64,000 nucleotides of DNA from Ancylobacter sonchi (GCF_018390695.1 NZ_JAHBGF010000003.1:62001-126000); one strand, 5' to 3'. Counted from the stretch's first letter, positions 50,201-58,788 are shown. Translations and numbers: made by a program. Notes: generated by a model from the sequence alone, not told the origin.

Positions 50201-50676
50201 GAGCGGTGAGCGCCGCCGGCACCACGACCGGCGGCGGCCTCGGCGGCCTCGGTAGCCTGTTCGGCAGCGTGCTCGGCATGGTCGGCAAGATCTTCGGGTT
50301 CGACGAGGGTGGCTTTACCGGCGGCAAGCGCGGCAAGCTGGCCGGCATGGTGCATGGCGAGGAATTCGTCTTCGACGCCACAGCGACCAGCAATATCGGC
50401 GCGTCCACCCTCGAAACCATCCACCAGATGGCCAAGAAGGGGCGCCGCGTCGGTGCGGCGCCGCTCGCTGCGCTCGCTTCGCAGGGGCGGGAAGCGGCGA
50501 CGGCCGGCGCGGCCAGCGGTGAGCGCGACAAGGTCGACATCAACATCAACCTCGCCGGCGCCAATGGCGACGAGGCGATCGCCCGCATCTCCTATGCGGC
50601 GGTGCAGAGGGGCATCGCCGAATATGACGCGAACCTGCTGCCTAACATCGAAGAGAAGCAATTCCGTGCCGCCTGA
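47209..50676 (+). CDS. Phage tail tape-measure protein with lysozyme-like domain
   Basis: This 1155-residue protein sets tail length. The N-terminus (ERNVNVRLAVLDGGRVKAEL) and internal degenerate repeats (RSLGAASAP, SSLGTTSAP) lead to the tape-measure core. That core has hydrophobic segments (IGLMGHQFMDLGVQMASGQGVFLPLIQQGGQLAGQLG, VNLAVLGFATVAAGAAYFF). Long coiled coils follow (~430-700). A transglycosylase/lysozyme-like domain lies at ~841-945 (IDPNVALAVAKSEGGLN, EPSFGPYQLYMGG), likely for local cell-wall opening. An in-frame stop lies 6 bases before the ATG and no ribosome site is visible, consistent with a deletion just upstream. Confidence 0.9.
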   Translation: MPAAERNVNVRLAVLDGGRVKAELQAVGTAGASAMDALTAKIGSVRTERLTSELVSAEKALRSLGAASAPVTAQLANIGTAEAKLRSMGQAAADATRRLDELRRSGDLAMARLTGTVDGMAPGLLASRNSAAQSALSSLGTTSAPFAAQMSALDRANAQLRSLGATSTQTMGEVTASTKLANHEIGLMGHQFMDLGVQMASGQGVFLPLIQQGGQLAGQLGDRGLKGAVSALGEGLLAFVTNPVNLAVLGFATVAAGAAYFFSSIEDGGKSAEDVLKEHEALVGRIRDRYGEAQSSLREYVNESDRLQRREAERNLSALRGQLSQQADSVVSQLGLVTKPVAPEAFGNIATGFDDPVFVMSDRYAAFRQQIDDLQKSVAAGNPRIVQFREEVEKLAEANPNLRPVADELLKITDAASQTERSLPGAKAAIDAIADAARDGVPGMRSFRDSLKAITDYVPALQRQRQVMEDLRIIDGNLRNALEKNSEQGGSEGAIAARAAALEEAARRAREEVLGVADAQRAAQAYELDLREINARTVAQRAAVAADRARADALKDAATAAETDAAAQRAAGAVYAEAARQRQDAEIERALSVQERFAASRLELQSISASVAELEKLRYALEAEAQARREAWQETGSLTISADRIKQIKAEAEAWGQLQEAISRARLQQDLIFEREQLGRSEIDQQVYGTMRSAGLLDENGEITGVYNKAIAAQIELNAKVAEMQELWRGTGQQIASAFLNGGDVGAALLDRVKSVASAQIGKTIDDGISKLISGAMPGLLPGLAKVGPLGSSADNAMWVRFAEGAGLTGLLGKTANDNKAGTFDRGGGIGSDAVAGGEVADYIKKAAAARGIDPNVALAVAKSEGGLNSWNLQSQVMKNGVQEPSFGPYQLYMGGGLGNDFLKQTGLDPRLASNGPAGVDFALDYAAKNGWGAWYGAKNSGIGNWDGIASSASTITKGAQDLAKATTDAASAGSGFSTGLGDVTKNIIGDLGKAGSGAVSAAGTTTGGGLGGLGSLFGSVLGMVGKIFGFDEGGFTGGKRGKLAGMVHGEEFVFDATATSNIGASTLETIHQMAKKGRRVGAAPLAALASQGREAATAGAASGERDKVDININLAGANGDEAIARISYAAVQRGIAEYDANLLPNIEEKQFRAA

Positions 50677-50695
50677 CGGCGGGTAGGAGCACCTC

Positions 50696-51382
50696 ATGCC
50701 GTCGCCCGCGATCTGGCCGCATATCCTGCGGCCAAAGCGGGCGCTCTTCCGCATCGTGCCGATGACCATGACGGGTCCGCTCTCGCCGGCGGGCCTGCAG
50801 CAGGGCATCGGCACCGATGCGGGATATTGGAGCGCCACGCTGACCTTCGGCCTCTTCACGCCCGATCAGATGCGGGAATGGGAGGGGTTCCTCGCCTCGC
50901 TCGACGGGACGCTGGGGGAATTCATCATCCCGGTGTTCGCCGAGGATCTCGCGCCCGCGCTGCCCGGCTATGGCGTCGATATCGGCGGCATCCCATTCGG
51001 CGACGGCGCGATGTTCGCCGACGGAGCGGGCCATGTGCAGAGTACGACCCGCTTCACGCTAGCCGAAAACGCCGCGTTGCGGGCGACGCAGATCACCGTC
51101 AATCGCGAGCTCGGCGGCGATCTGCGGCGCGGCATGAAGTTCTCCATCGACAGCCGGCTGCATATCATCACCAGCCTGCCGCAGATGGAGGGTTCATCCT
51201 CGACTTTCGAGTTTCGACCGCCGACACGCGCCGCGTACCTCGCCGGCGCGTCGGTCGAGTTCGGCCACCCCTCTTGCCGTATGCAGCTCGTCAGCGATGA
51301 CGAGGGCGGGCTTGAGCGCATTGCCCGCTCGCCGAGCGAGGTCTCGATCCAGCTGCGGGAGAGCGCCCATGGACTTTCCTGA
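50696..51382 (+). CDS. Phage minor tail / distal tail protein
   Basis: The product (228 residues) follows the tape measure after 19 bases with a TAGGAGC ribosome site. By position it corresponds to the distal-tail component between tape measure and tail tip. Notable text is GYWSATLTFGLFTPDQMREWEGFLASLDG and a C-terminal FGHPSCRMQLVSDDE. I recognise no named domain. It overlaps the next gene by 14 bases. Confidence 0.7.
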   Translation: MPSPAIWPHILRPKRALFRIVPMTMTGPLSPAGLQQGIGTDAGYWSATLTFGLFTPDQMREWEGFLASLDGTLGEFIIPVFAEDLAPALPGYGVDIGGIPFGDGAMFADGAGHVQSTTRFTLAENAALRATQITVNRELGGDLRRGMKFSIDSRLHIITSLPQMEGSSSTFEFRPPTRAAYLAGASVEFGHPSCRMQLVSDDEGGLERIARSPSEVSIQLRESAHGLS

Positions 51383-51947
51383 GGCCATCGAGGCCTATCT
51401 CGACGGCCGGGAAATCCGCTTCGCCCCGCTGGTGCGCTTCGACTTCCAGTCGGGCATCGTGCGCTGCTGGCCGGGCTTCGGGGCGGTGCAGACCAATGAC
51501 GGGGTGCTATGGGGTGGCACTCAGAACATGGGGCGCCTCGGCACGATCAAGAAATCTTTCGACGGCAGCGCACCGCAGCAGACTTTTTCGCTGTCCGGCG
51601 TCGATCCGACGTTCTGGGTCAGGGCGAAGGCCTCGGCGGCTGAGTATTACGGCCGGCTGTGCTTCGTCTATCTGCAGTTCTTCGACGAGCATTGGCAGTG
51701 TCTCGACCTGCCCATGCCCTTCGCCTGGTGGCGGATGCAGTCGCTGTCGATCGAGCGGATGCGGGCCGGCAGCGGCTTCCAGCGGACCGTCACGCTGAAG
51801 GCCGAGCTTCCGACGGTGATGCGCGGGCGGGCGGTCAATGGCAGCTGGACCGATCGCGACCAGCAGGCTCGCTTCCCTGGCGACCGGGCCTGTGAGCGGG
51901 TGCTCGGCATGACCAACCGCATCATCGTGTTCCCCGAGATCTCGTGA
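51369..51947 (+). CDS. Phage tail protein
   Basis: The product has 192 residues from the ATG at 51369. It is aromatic-rich (RFDFQSGIVRCWPGFG, YYGRLCFVYLQFFDEHWQCLDLPMPFAWWRMQ). It is the second small gene after the tape measure, the slot of the hub/tail-tip protein in gene transfer agents and lambda-like phages. The role is inferred from position. Confidence 0.7.
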   Translation: MDFPEAIEAYLDGREIRFAPLVRFDFQSGIVRCWPGFGAVQTNDGVLWGGTQNMGRLGTIKKSFDGSAPQQTFSLSGVDPTFWVRAKASAAEYYGRLCFVYLQFFDEHWQCLDLPMPFAWWRMQSLSIERMRAGSGFQRTVTLKAELPTVMRGRAVNGSWTDRDQQARFPGDRACERVLGMTNRIIVFPEIS

Positions 51948-51963
51948 CGAGGGCTCGCGGGCA

Positions 51964-52347
51964 ATGCTGGCGTCCTATCTGCGCGAGCTCGCGCGCCACC
52001 CGCATGTGTGGGGCGAGCGGGATTGCATCCTGATCGTCGCCGACTGGTGGCGGCTCAATCACGGCCTCGACCCGGCGGCCAGCTGGCGTGGCACTTATCA
52101 CGACGAAGAGGGGTGCCGCGCCCGCCTCGCCGAGCGGGGCGGCCTCTTGCGCGTGGTGCGTTCGGCGATGCGCGAGGCAGGCGCGCGCCGGACCTTCGAA
52201 CCTATCCTCGGCGACGTCGGCCTGGCGCGGGCCGGTGATGTCATCGTCGGTGCTATCGCGCTCGGTGGCGGCCGGTGGATCGGCAAGAGCCCCGAGGGCA
52301 TTGCCCGCTTTCGTGCCCGCCATGTCATAGCCTGGAGCCTTCGATGA
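51964..52347 (+). CDS. Tail-tip NlpC/P60-like protein (DUF6950-like)
   Basis: The product has 127 residues. The pattern HPHVWGERDCILIVADWWRLNHG with Cys21 resembles the catalytic-Cys segment of small tail-associated cysteine peptidases. A conserved His occurs near the C-terminus (ARHVIAWS). It occupies the gpK/Gp14 slot before the J-like protein. Its stop overlaps the next start (ATGA). Confidence 0.7.
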   Translation: MLASYLRELARHPHVWGERDCILIVADWWRLNHGLDPAASWRGTYHDEEGCRARLAERGGLLRVVRSAMREAGARRTFEPILGDVGLARAGDVIVGAIALGGGRWIGKSPEGIARFRARHVIAWSLR

Positions 52348-54479
52348 AACTGCGTCGCCTGCTGCTAGCGTCGACGGCGCTGCTGACCGTGCTCGTCGCG
52401 GCGCCCCGTCCTGTGAAGGCCGAGCCGCTTTCGACCGCGCTGGTGCTGTCGCTCGGTCCGGCATTCGGCACTGCCGCCGGAGGGCTGACGGCGCTGGGCA
52501 CCATCGCCTCGGCGGCGATCACCGCAGGAATCACCTATGGCATAGGTGCGCTGTTCGGTTCGAAGTCCTCGGCGCCGACGCCGTCGGATATCTCCGGTAC
52601 CTACAAGCAGGATATTCCCTCGCGCATGGGGCATCTCGGCCGCCGGCGCGTGGGTGGCAGCTGGCTATTCGCCGAGGTGAAGAACGGCACGCTGCACCAG
52701 GTGCTCGCCCATGGCGACACCGTCGTCGATGGGTGGGAAAAGACCTTCATCGACAATAACGAGGTCGAGCTCGACGGGTCGGGATGGGCAAGTGGCGAGC
52801 CCTATCCGGCCAACGTCATCCGCGTGCAGGACCGGCCGGGGACGGTCGATCAGACCGCCTTCGACGATCTTATTGGCGCCTTCCCCGGGGGGTGGACGGC
52901 TGATCATCGCGGGCGCGGCATCGCGCTTTCCTACATGCAGTGCCATCCGGTCGATCAGGATGACGTCGGTAAGGTCTACCCGAACCGCGTCCCGACGGTG
53001 AACCGGATCGGTCGCATGGGAAGCTGCTATGACCCGCGCACGGGGACGTCGGTATGGACGCGCAACCTCGCCCTGCATCTGGCCGAATACCTCACACGCG
53101 AGGATGGGGCGCAGATCGCGCCGGAATACATCGACAATGCCCGCCTCGCCGCCGCTGCCAATCTCTGCGACCAGGCGGTGCCGATCAAGGCTGGCGGCAC
53201 CATTCCGCGCTATCATGGTGGCCTGTCGTGGTCGTTCGATGAAACGCCGGCCGGACCGATCAAGCGGCTGCTCACGGCGATGGATGGCATCATCGATCTC
53301 GTCGGCGACGGGAAGCTGGCGATCGACGCCGGCATGTATGTCGAGCCGGACGTCACGATCCCCGATCGCCTGATCCTCGACTATAATCTGAGCGACAGTT
53401 CCGGGCCGCTGCGCGAGGCGAACGAGGTTCGCGTCAAGTACAGCCATGTCGCCGCCGACTATGCCGAGGCCGACATGGACCCATGGCGGAACGAAGACGA
53501 CATCTCGTTCTCCGGGCAGCGCAAGAAGCTTCCCATCGAGGCGTTCGAGATCGAGCATCACAATCACGCGCGGCGCATCGCCAAGATCGCGGCAGCCGAG
53601 GCGGGTTCGGAACTGCAGGGGTGGATACGCTGCGCCTTCCCCGCGATCCGCGCCTGGGGCAAGCGGTGGGTGCGCTTCCAGATTGCCGAGGCCGAGGTCG
53701 ACCTGCCTTTCAAGGTGCGTAGCGTCGAATTCGATACCAACAGCAAGGAATTCACCTTTCAGGTCGTGGCGATGGGCGCCGAGGCCTATGCCTTCGATCC
53801 GGCGACCGAAGAAGGTGAGGCGCCGCCGGTGCCGGAACCGCTTTCCTCGGCGGCCGTCGACCCGCCGGCGGACGTCGTCGTCATCACCGGTGCGCGCGAG
53901 GTAAGCGCCGGCTCCTATGTGCCGACACTGGAAATGACATGGAGCACCCTGCCGCGGCCGTCGTCGACCGCTCAGGCGCAGATCTCGCCGGCGGGCACCG
54001 ACCAGTGGACCGATATCACCATGGTCAAGAGTGGCACTGAAAAGTACCGCAAGGCCGTTGCCGAAACCGTCGCCGACAACACCCTCTACGACCTTCGGGT
54101 GCGCTGGCGGACACCGACATCGAACTGGACCACGGTGCCGGGCGTGAGGACGGAGTCCGACCCGACACCGCCGGACGTGCCGACCTTCGTTCGCGTCAAC
54201 CTCTCCGGTACCGACGGTGTCGAAGTGCTCTGGAATGCGCCAAACAATAGCAATTTCAAGGGTGTGAGGATCTACCAGGGCACGACGTCGAACCCGGCGC
54301 TCGCGACCCTGCTGAGCCCGCCGGCCTGGGGCGCCCCCTCCTCATCCGGTAGCCGCGAGATCGAGGATCTCGACCCGGACGATTATTACTTCTTCGTCGC
54401 CTCGATCAATGGGAGCTCGAAGGAGAGCGCCCGGGTTCCCTGCCTGGGCAACCCGATCGCCATCGAAGAAGAGCCCTGA
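52344..54479 (+). CDS. Tail-tip host-specificity protein (gpJ-like)
   Basis: The product has 711 residues. The N-terminus (MKLRRLLLASTALLTVLVAAP) looks like a signal or membrane segment, and a second hydrophobic stretch follows (~35-70). The J-like core is recognised by ADHRGRGIALSYMQC, FDETPAGPIKRLLTAMDG and LILDYNLSDSSGPLREANEVRVKY. Fibronectin type III-like repeats occupy ~530-700 (TPPDVPTFVRVNLSGTDGVEVLWNAP). It forms the baseplate spike that contacts the host surface. Confidence 0.85.
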   Translation: MKLRRLLLASTALLTVLVAAPRPVKAEPLSTALVLSLGPAFGTAAGGLTALGTIASAAITAGITYGIGALFGSKSSAPTPSDISGTYKQDIPSRMGHLGRRRVGGSWLFAEVKNGTLHQVLAHGDTVVDGWEKTFIDNNEVELDGSGWASGEPYPANVIRVQDRPGTVDQTAFDDLIGAFPGGWTADHRGRGIALSYMQCHPVDQDDVGKVYPNRVPTVNRIGRMGSCYDPRTGTSVWTRNLALHLAEYLTREDGAQIAPEYIDNARLAAAANLCDQAVPIKAGGTIPRYHGGLSWSFDETPAGPIKRLLTAMDGIIDLVGDGKLAIDAGMYVEPDVTIPDRLILDYNLSDSSGPLREANEVRVKYSHVAADYAEADMDPWRNEDDISFSGQRKKLPIEAFEIEHHNHARRIAKIAAAEAGSELQGWIRCAFPAIRAWGKRWVRFQIAEAEVDLPFKVRSVEFDTNSKEFTFQVVAMGAEAYAFDPATEEGEAPPVPEPLSSAAVDPPADVVVITGAREVSAGSYVPTLEMTWSTLPRPSSTAQAQISPAGTDQWTDITMVKSGTEKYRKAVAETVADNTLYDLRVRWRTPTSNWTTVPGVRTESDPTPPDVPTFVRVNLSGTDGVEVLWNAPNNSNFKGVRIYQGTTSNPALATLLSPPAWGAPSSSGSREIEDLDPDDYYFFVASINGSSKESARVPCLGNPIAIEEEP

Positions 54480-54502
54480 TCTTCTTGCCACCCTCCCGCC
54501 AA

Positions 54503-54526
54503 CGGCCGCCGCAAGGCGGCTTTTTT
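54503..54526 (+). terminator. Intrinsic terminator between tail genes
   Basis: GCCGCC-GCAA-GGCGGC is followed at once by TTTTTTATT. It lies 26 bases after the J-like stop and directly before the next start codon. Confidence 0.8.
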
Positions 54527-54539
54527 ATTGGACATCATC

Positions 54540-56690
54540 ATGGTCGACTTCCCGCATGGGGGTGGCGCCACGATCTGGCGCGACTTCAACGAACTTGGCA
54601 ATCCGGCGAGCAAGCCGTGCGAGCCCAAGAAGCCGGAAATCCGCGATTGGACAGGGGTGGTTGAGGCCAACATCAACGCCGCCCTGGCCGGAACCGGCGA
54701 CCCGGCGGCGATCGCCACGATCCTCGATGGTCTGGAGGCTACCGAGGCTGCGGCGAACAACGCCACCGAACAGGCGGCGGCTGCCACCACAACCGCGAAC
54801 GCCGCGTCTGATGCTGCGGATACTGCCACCACCACGGCGAACGCTGCGGCTGAGGCCGTCGCCCTGAAGGCCGACAAGTCCGTCACCGTATCGGCAGCCG
54901 GCCTGTTGTCGGGCGGCGGGACGCTCGACAGTCCCGTGACGCTCACCGCGCCGCGCGCCACCTCCGAGCAGATCGCCGCCGGCGCCACCGCCGGCATCAT
55001 GACGCCGGCCGACGTCAACACCATGCTCGGCCCGGTCGTGGTCTCTACGGAGAAGGACTTTGCGACCGCGATGGTCGAGAGCGTCACGCAGCTCATCAGT
55101 GCCGACGGCGCCCGGATGCTGCAATTTGATCTCTCCGGCAACATGCTCGGCGTCTCCATCGTCACCGAATATGATTTCGCCTCGTCGCTAGACGATGAGC
55201 CGGCGGTGCTCCTATCGTCGGACTACGCCGAACTGCAGAAATACGGCACAGAATCCGGCCCGGACACCTACCTGAAGCCCTATGTATCTGGCACACAGCT
55301 CCGCGCGATCGGGCAGACCGACTACCTGCTGCACGAGATGGGCAGCAAGTCCGTGCTAGCTACCTACGCCGTCTCTGACGACTACGTCACGGCCATCATC
55401 AACATGCCCTCGATCGGACCGGCCACGGCCTACAAGGTCGTGCCGGACCTGCCCTGGCTGTTTCCCGCCGAGCGGCGGGTCCTGCACATCGCCGTGCTGA
55501 TTGGCCAGTCGCTCGCTGAAGGCAGCCACAGTGACGTCAACCCGACGCTTACCGGCCAGACCCGCGATGGCGCGCTGATGCTGAGCCTGTCGGGCTATAC
55601 TGACGTGCGTCTCGGCCGCTCGCCTACAGCCGTGACGGCCATCTCGGGATCCGAGATCATCGGGTTCGAGCCGCTGACGCCCAAGCCGTCGGTGACCAGC
55701 ACGCAATATGTCCAGACGCTGCTGGAGAGCATGGCGTTCACGCTCGCCGACGAGGTGGAGACGGCGATCCCGGCTCACCTGGTCAGGACGCTCTACATCT
55801 GCTCGGGACAGGGTGACACCGCCTATGCCGCCATGGCGGAAGGCACGCCCTGCTTCGAGAACGTCATCACCGCCGTGACCAGGGCCAAGGAGCTGGCGGC
55901 GGCACAGGGCTGGTCGGTGGTGGTGGACGCCATCATCCTCAAGCATGGCGAGGCGGACGCCAGCAGCCTCACCTACAAGGCCGACCTCGTCACCTGGCAG
56001 GCGGCTTACGACAGGCGTCTGCGTGCCGTCACCGATCAGGCGGCGGCCATCCCGTTCATCATGCAGATGCCGTCCAGCTACAGCAACACGGACAGCAACA
56101 AGCGGGCCGTGACGGCCATGCGCGAATTGCACCGCGAGAACCCGCTGTTCCACCTCTCGGGTGCCGACTACCCGCACCTGGCGCACTACCACACCGACTA
56201 CATCCACTTCACCGGCCCCGGCTATCACGAGATCGGCGAGGATGTCGCGCGGGCCTACCAGCAGGTGTGTTGGACGGCGAGCGCCAAGAGCCAGGTGCTC
56301 GACATGATGACGGCGAGCCGCTCCGGGCTCGACATCACGGTGGAGATCGACGTGCCGGTCGCGCCCATGGTGTTCGACACCGTGCAGGTGCCGGAACGGG
56401 ACGTGAAGGGCTTCGTGGTGCAGGACAGTGCCGGTACCTACACCATCTCCAGCGCCACCATCGCGGATGACGGATCGGCGACCGGCATTGGCAAGGTCGT
56501 GCTGACCCTGGCCTCGGCCCCGACGGGAGCCGGGCTTGCCGTGCGCTACGCCTGGAGCGGCCATTCGGGCGGGCGCACCGCCGCCACCGTCCCGCGCGGC
56601 AATGTCCGCGACAGCGCTCCCGAGGTCAGCAGCTATGACGGCTCGCTTTCCCCTAACTGGTTGATCCCTGCCGTAATCAACGTCACCTGA
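54540..56690 (+). CDS. Tail fibre protein with SGNH/acetylesterase domain
   Basis: The product has 716 residues from the ATG at 54540 (an ATG at 54528 is possible). The N-terminus is virion-attachment-like, followed by an Ala/Thr-rich helical linker (NATEQAAAATTTANAA). The central domain has SGNH-hydrolase marks (numbered from the 54528 ATG): GQS with Ser328, KHGEAD at 472-477 and DYIHFTGPGYHEIGE with Asp557 and His560. Such domains deacetylate sugars, so this phage protein may modify O-acetylated host polysaccharide during adsorption. A beta-rich C-terminal domain follows. Confidence 0.8.
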   Translation: MVDFPHGGGATIWRDFNELGNPASKPCEPKKPEIRDWTGVVEANINAALAGTGDPAAIATILDGLEATEAAANNATEQAAAATTTANAASDAADTATTTANAAAEAVALKADKSVTVSAAGLLSGGGTLDSPVTLTAPRATSEQIAAGATAGIMTPADVNTMLGPVVVSTEKDFATAMVESVTQLISADGARMLQFDLSGNMLGVSIVTEYDFASSLDDEPAVLLSSDYAELQKYGTESGPDTYLKPYVSGTQLRAIGQTDYLLHEMGSKSVLATYAVSDDYVTAIINMPSIGPATAYKVVPDLPWLFPAERRVLHIAVLIGQSLAEGSHSDVNPTLTGQTRDGALMLSLSGYTDVRLGRSPTAVTAISGSEIIGFEPLTPKPSVTSTQYVQTLLESMAFTLADEVETAIPAHLVRTLYICSGQGDTAYAAMAEGTPCFENVITAVTRAKELAAAQGWSVVVDAIILKHGEADASSLTYKADLVTWQAAYDRRLRAVTDQAAAIPFIMQMPSSYSNTDSNKRAVTAMRELHRENPLFHLSGADYPHLAHYHTDYIHFTGPGYHEIGEDVARAYQQVCWTASAKSQVLDMMTASRSGLDITVEIDVPVAPMVFDTVQVPERDVKGFVVQDSAGTYTISSATIADDGSATGIGKVVLTLASAPTGAGLAVRYAWSGHSGGRTAATVPRGNVRDSAPEVSSYDGSLSPNWLIPAVINVT

Positions 56691-56699
56691 GGACTACTC

Positions 56700-57476
56700 A
56701 TGCGCTCCCTGCTTAAACTGCCCACCGAGCTTCCGAACTGGAATGGCGCGCGCGTTTCTCGCAGCCCGGAGGGGGTGGCGCTCGCCGGCATTCCCGACTG
56801 GCTGGTGATGGTGCAGCCGGAATATGCAACGTCGGATGGACTGCTCAACCGCGCCGCCGTCGGCAAGGGGGCCCCGCTGCGCAATCCGACCGGTGCCCCG
56901 CCGAGCCCTGGCCAGACCTTCCCGAATGGCCAGCCGGCCTTCGCTCCCGGCTCCAGTGGCGGGGTGCTCATCAACTCGGAAGACTATGTCGATGCCAACG
57001 TCAATGTCGGCGATTTCACGGTGTTCGCGACGCTCCTGCGCACCGCTGCTACCGCGCCTTACATCTGGGATCCCCTGACCTCTGCGACGGTGGGCCAGCG
57101 CTCATTCTCTCTCGCCATCCAGTCGACCACCCATCTGCTGGTCGTGCGTCAGTTCTCGGGCGGCTTCACCACCACCGCGATGACCGGCGTAGAGGTGACG
57201 GTCGACGTGCCGCACTTGGTGATGATGAGCTATTCCGCCGAGCGCGGCCTCACGCTGCGCCAGGACGGCGTTCAGCGGGGCAACAGCGCCGCTGGAGGAG
57301 CGATCAACCGTCCGGCCGCGATCAGCCAGATGGGCAGCCTCCTCAACGGCTCGTCGACCTTTGCGGTGCGCTACGGCCTCTCCGGCATCATCAACCGCGA
57401 TCTCACCAAGACGGCGAACGCGGCCTATCTCGCCCAGTTGGAAGGCTACCTGAAGACCCGTTACGGCATCACGTAA
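56700..57476 (+). CDS. Prophage tail-associated protein, LamG-like
   Basis: The product (258 residues) follows the esterase gene by 9 bases. The sequence has a concanavalin/LamG-like feel (NVNVGDFTVFATLLRTA, LVMMSYSAERGLTLRQDGVQRG, YLAQLEGYLKTRYGIT) typical of carbohydrate-binding virion proteins. It probably binds surface glycans. No catalytic residues are evident. Confidence 0.7.
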   Translation: MRSLLKLPTELPNWNGARVSRSPEGVALAGIPDWLVMVQPEYATSDGLLNRAAVGKGAPLRNPTGAPPSPGQTFPNGQPAFAPGSSGGVLINSEDYVDANVNVGDFTVFATLLRTAATAPYIWDPLTSATVGQRSFSLAIQSTTHLLVVRQFSGGFTTTAMTGVEVTVDVPHLVMMSYSAERGLTLRQDGVQRGNSAAGGAINRPAAISQMGSLLNGSSTFAVRYGLSGIINRDLTKTANAAYLAQLEGYLKTRYGIT

Positions 57477-57502
57477 TCGGCAGAGGTTTTAGGTGCTGAC
57501 GC

Positions 57503-57715
57503 TTAGCCTTCGCCCACGCCGACGGCATTGGAGGTGTCGGCCATCACCGTCTTCAGCACGTAGAGCGCGGCCTTCACGGCCTCAACCAGAGCCTCGTTGA
57601 GAGGGCCGATCTCGGTGGCAGGACCGAACTCACCGCCGTTCGCCTCCTGTTCGGCGATCACGGCCGCGTCGATCTTCTTGATGATGGCGTCGATATCGGG
57701 CGCGCTCTTCGGCAT
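57503..57715 (-). CDS. Small minus-strand prophage protein
   Basis: The product has 70 residues from an ATG at 57715 with a GGTGAGGGG ribosome site. It reads against the late operon. The sequence is acidic and helical (SAPDIDAIIKKIDAAVIAEQEANG...ALVEAVKAALYVLKTVM). No family is known. Position and strand suggest a moron or regulatory gene. Confidence 0.6.
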   Translation of the reverse strand: MPKSAPDIDAIIKKIDAAVIAEQEANGGEFGPATEIGPLNEALVEAVKAALYVLKTVMADTSNAVGVGEG

Positions 57716-57849
57716 TCCCCTCACCCAAGGTCAATTACGTGGATACCTTGCAGTCTATGCGGGTGCGCGGGCGTGTTGCAACGCAAACGTTCTATGACTG
57801 TGTGTGTTTTCGTAGCAAGTTTGATCGCGGCGCAAATGCTGACCCCGGA

Positions 57850-58060
57850 CCGCAGACGGCCGGACGCGCTGGCTCAAAACGCGTCCGGCCTAGACCTGCG
57901 CCCAATGCGCTCGGGGCGTAGCGGGCTACAGGCCATCCCTGAAGGTGGTGGCCGGGCACGGTCCGTATGCCCGGCCAGACCTGCTGAGGCTCGGTGTTTT
58001 CCAGCAGGCCATCGGTAGACTGTGCACCCCACCACGCTGCCCTTCAAGGCGGCGTTTTTT
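57850..58060 (+). ncRNA. Candidate structured RNA: three hairpins and a terminator
   Basis: Three successive perfect inverted repeats occur. The first has 11 bp at 57858-57868/57880-57890. The second has 9 bp at 57950-57958/57968-57976. The third has 7 bp at 57980-57986/58002-58008. An intrinsic terminator at 58035-58060 follows. No protein fits this stretch, which lies in the 362-base gap before the endolysin. The strand is assigned from the terminator's T run. It could instead be a leader or replication-related structure. Confidence 0.35.
58035..58060 (+). terminator. Intrinsic terminator just before the endolysin
   Basis: CGCTGCC pairs with GGCGGCG (one T-G pair) across a CTTCAA loop, followed by six T residues. 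It ends 17 bases before the endolysin ATG, the same layout as the terminator before the esterase gene. Confidence 0.75.
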
Positions 58061-58077
58061 ATTTCTGGAGCACGAAC

Positions 58078-58788
58078 ATGAACACACGTGAGCTGCAGAC
58101 GCAGCTGACGGCGCTCGGCTATGCGCCGGGGGCCATCGACGGGCAGTGGGGTAAGATGACGGAGGCCGCAGTTGTTGCCTTCCAGCGTGCGGCCGGCCTC
58201 TATCCCGACGGCATCGCCGGTCCCAAAACCGAGAAGGCACTCGCTGCCGCACTGGTAGCCCTGAATGCCGCCGCACCGTCGCCGGCGCCGGCGCGCCAGA
58301 GCATGAGCGCCATAGGGCTGGCGGCGCTGATCGCCCGCGAGGGGCGCAAGCTCACGGCATACAAGGATAGCGTCGGTGTCTGGACTATCGGCATCGGCCA
58401 CACCTCTGGCGCCGGCGCGCCGGTCCCCTATGCCGGTCTGACGATCACCGCGGCGGAAGCCGACGCCATCTTCGCCCGCGACATCGTCAAATACGAGGAC
58501 GCGGTGCGCGACGCCATCAAGGTAGGGTTGGCAGACCACCAGTTCGATGCGCTGGGGTCGCTTTGCTACAACATCGGGCCCACCGGCTTCGCGGGAGCCA
58601 CCTTCGTCAAGCGCATCAACACCGGCGACACACCCGCCCGGATCCGTGCCGCCATCCTTATGTGGCGAAAACCCACCGAAATCCTGTCCCGCCGCACTGC
58701 CGAGGCGGACCAGTTCGCCACATCATACTCCACCTCACTGCCCAAGGCCCGGTCGACCGACGCCCGGCCGGTCAGCATGGCCGCGTGA
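58078..58788 (+). CDS. Phage endolysin, peptidoglycan-binding plus GH24 lysozyme
   Basis: The product has 236 residues from an ATG with a CTGGAG ribosome site. The N-terminal PG_binding_1 domain (~3-60) has ALGYAPGAIDGQWGKMTEAAVVAFQ. The C-terminal T4-lysozyme-type domain shows the catalytic triad Glu88, Asp97 and Thr103 in REGRKLTAYKDSVGVWTIGIGHT. Spacings of 9 and 6 are identical to T4 lysozyme. It cleaves host peptidoglycan at lysis. Confidence 0.93.
   Translation: MNTRELQTQLTALGYAPGAIDGQWGKMTEAAVVAFQRAAGLYPDGIAGPKTEKALAAALVALNAAAPSPAPARQSMSAIGLAALIAREGRKLTAYKDSVGVWTIGIGHTSGAGAPVPYAGLTITAAEADAIFARDIVKYEDAVRDAIKVGLADHQFDALGSLCYNIGPTGFAGATFVKRINTGDTPARIRAAILMWRKPTEILSRRTAEADQFATSYSTSLPKARSTDARPVSMAA

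Noticed and set aside
48472..50859. A 795-codon frame opposite the tape measure
   Set aside because: It is a composition shadow of the tape-measure gene, which has clear family features.
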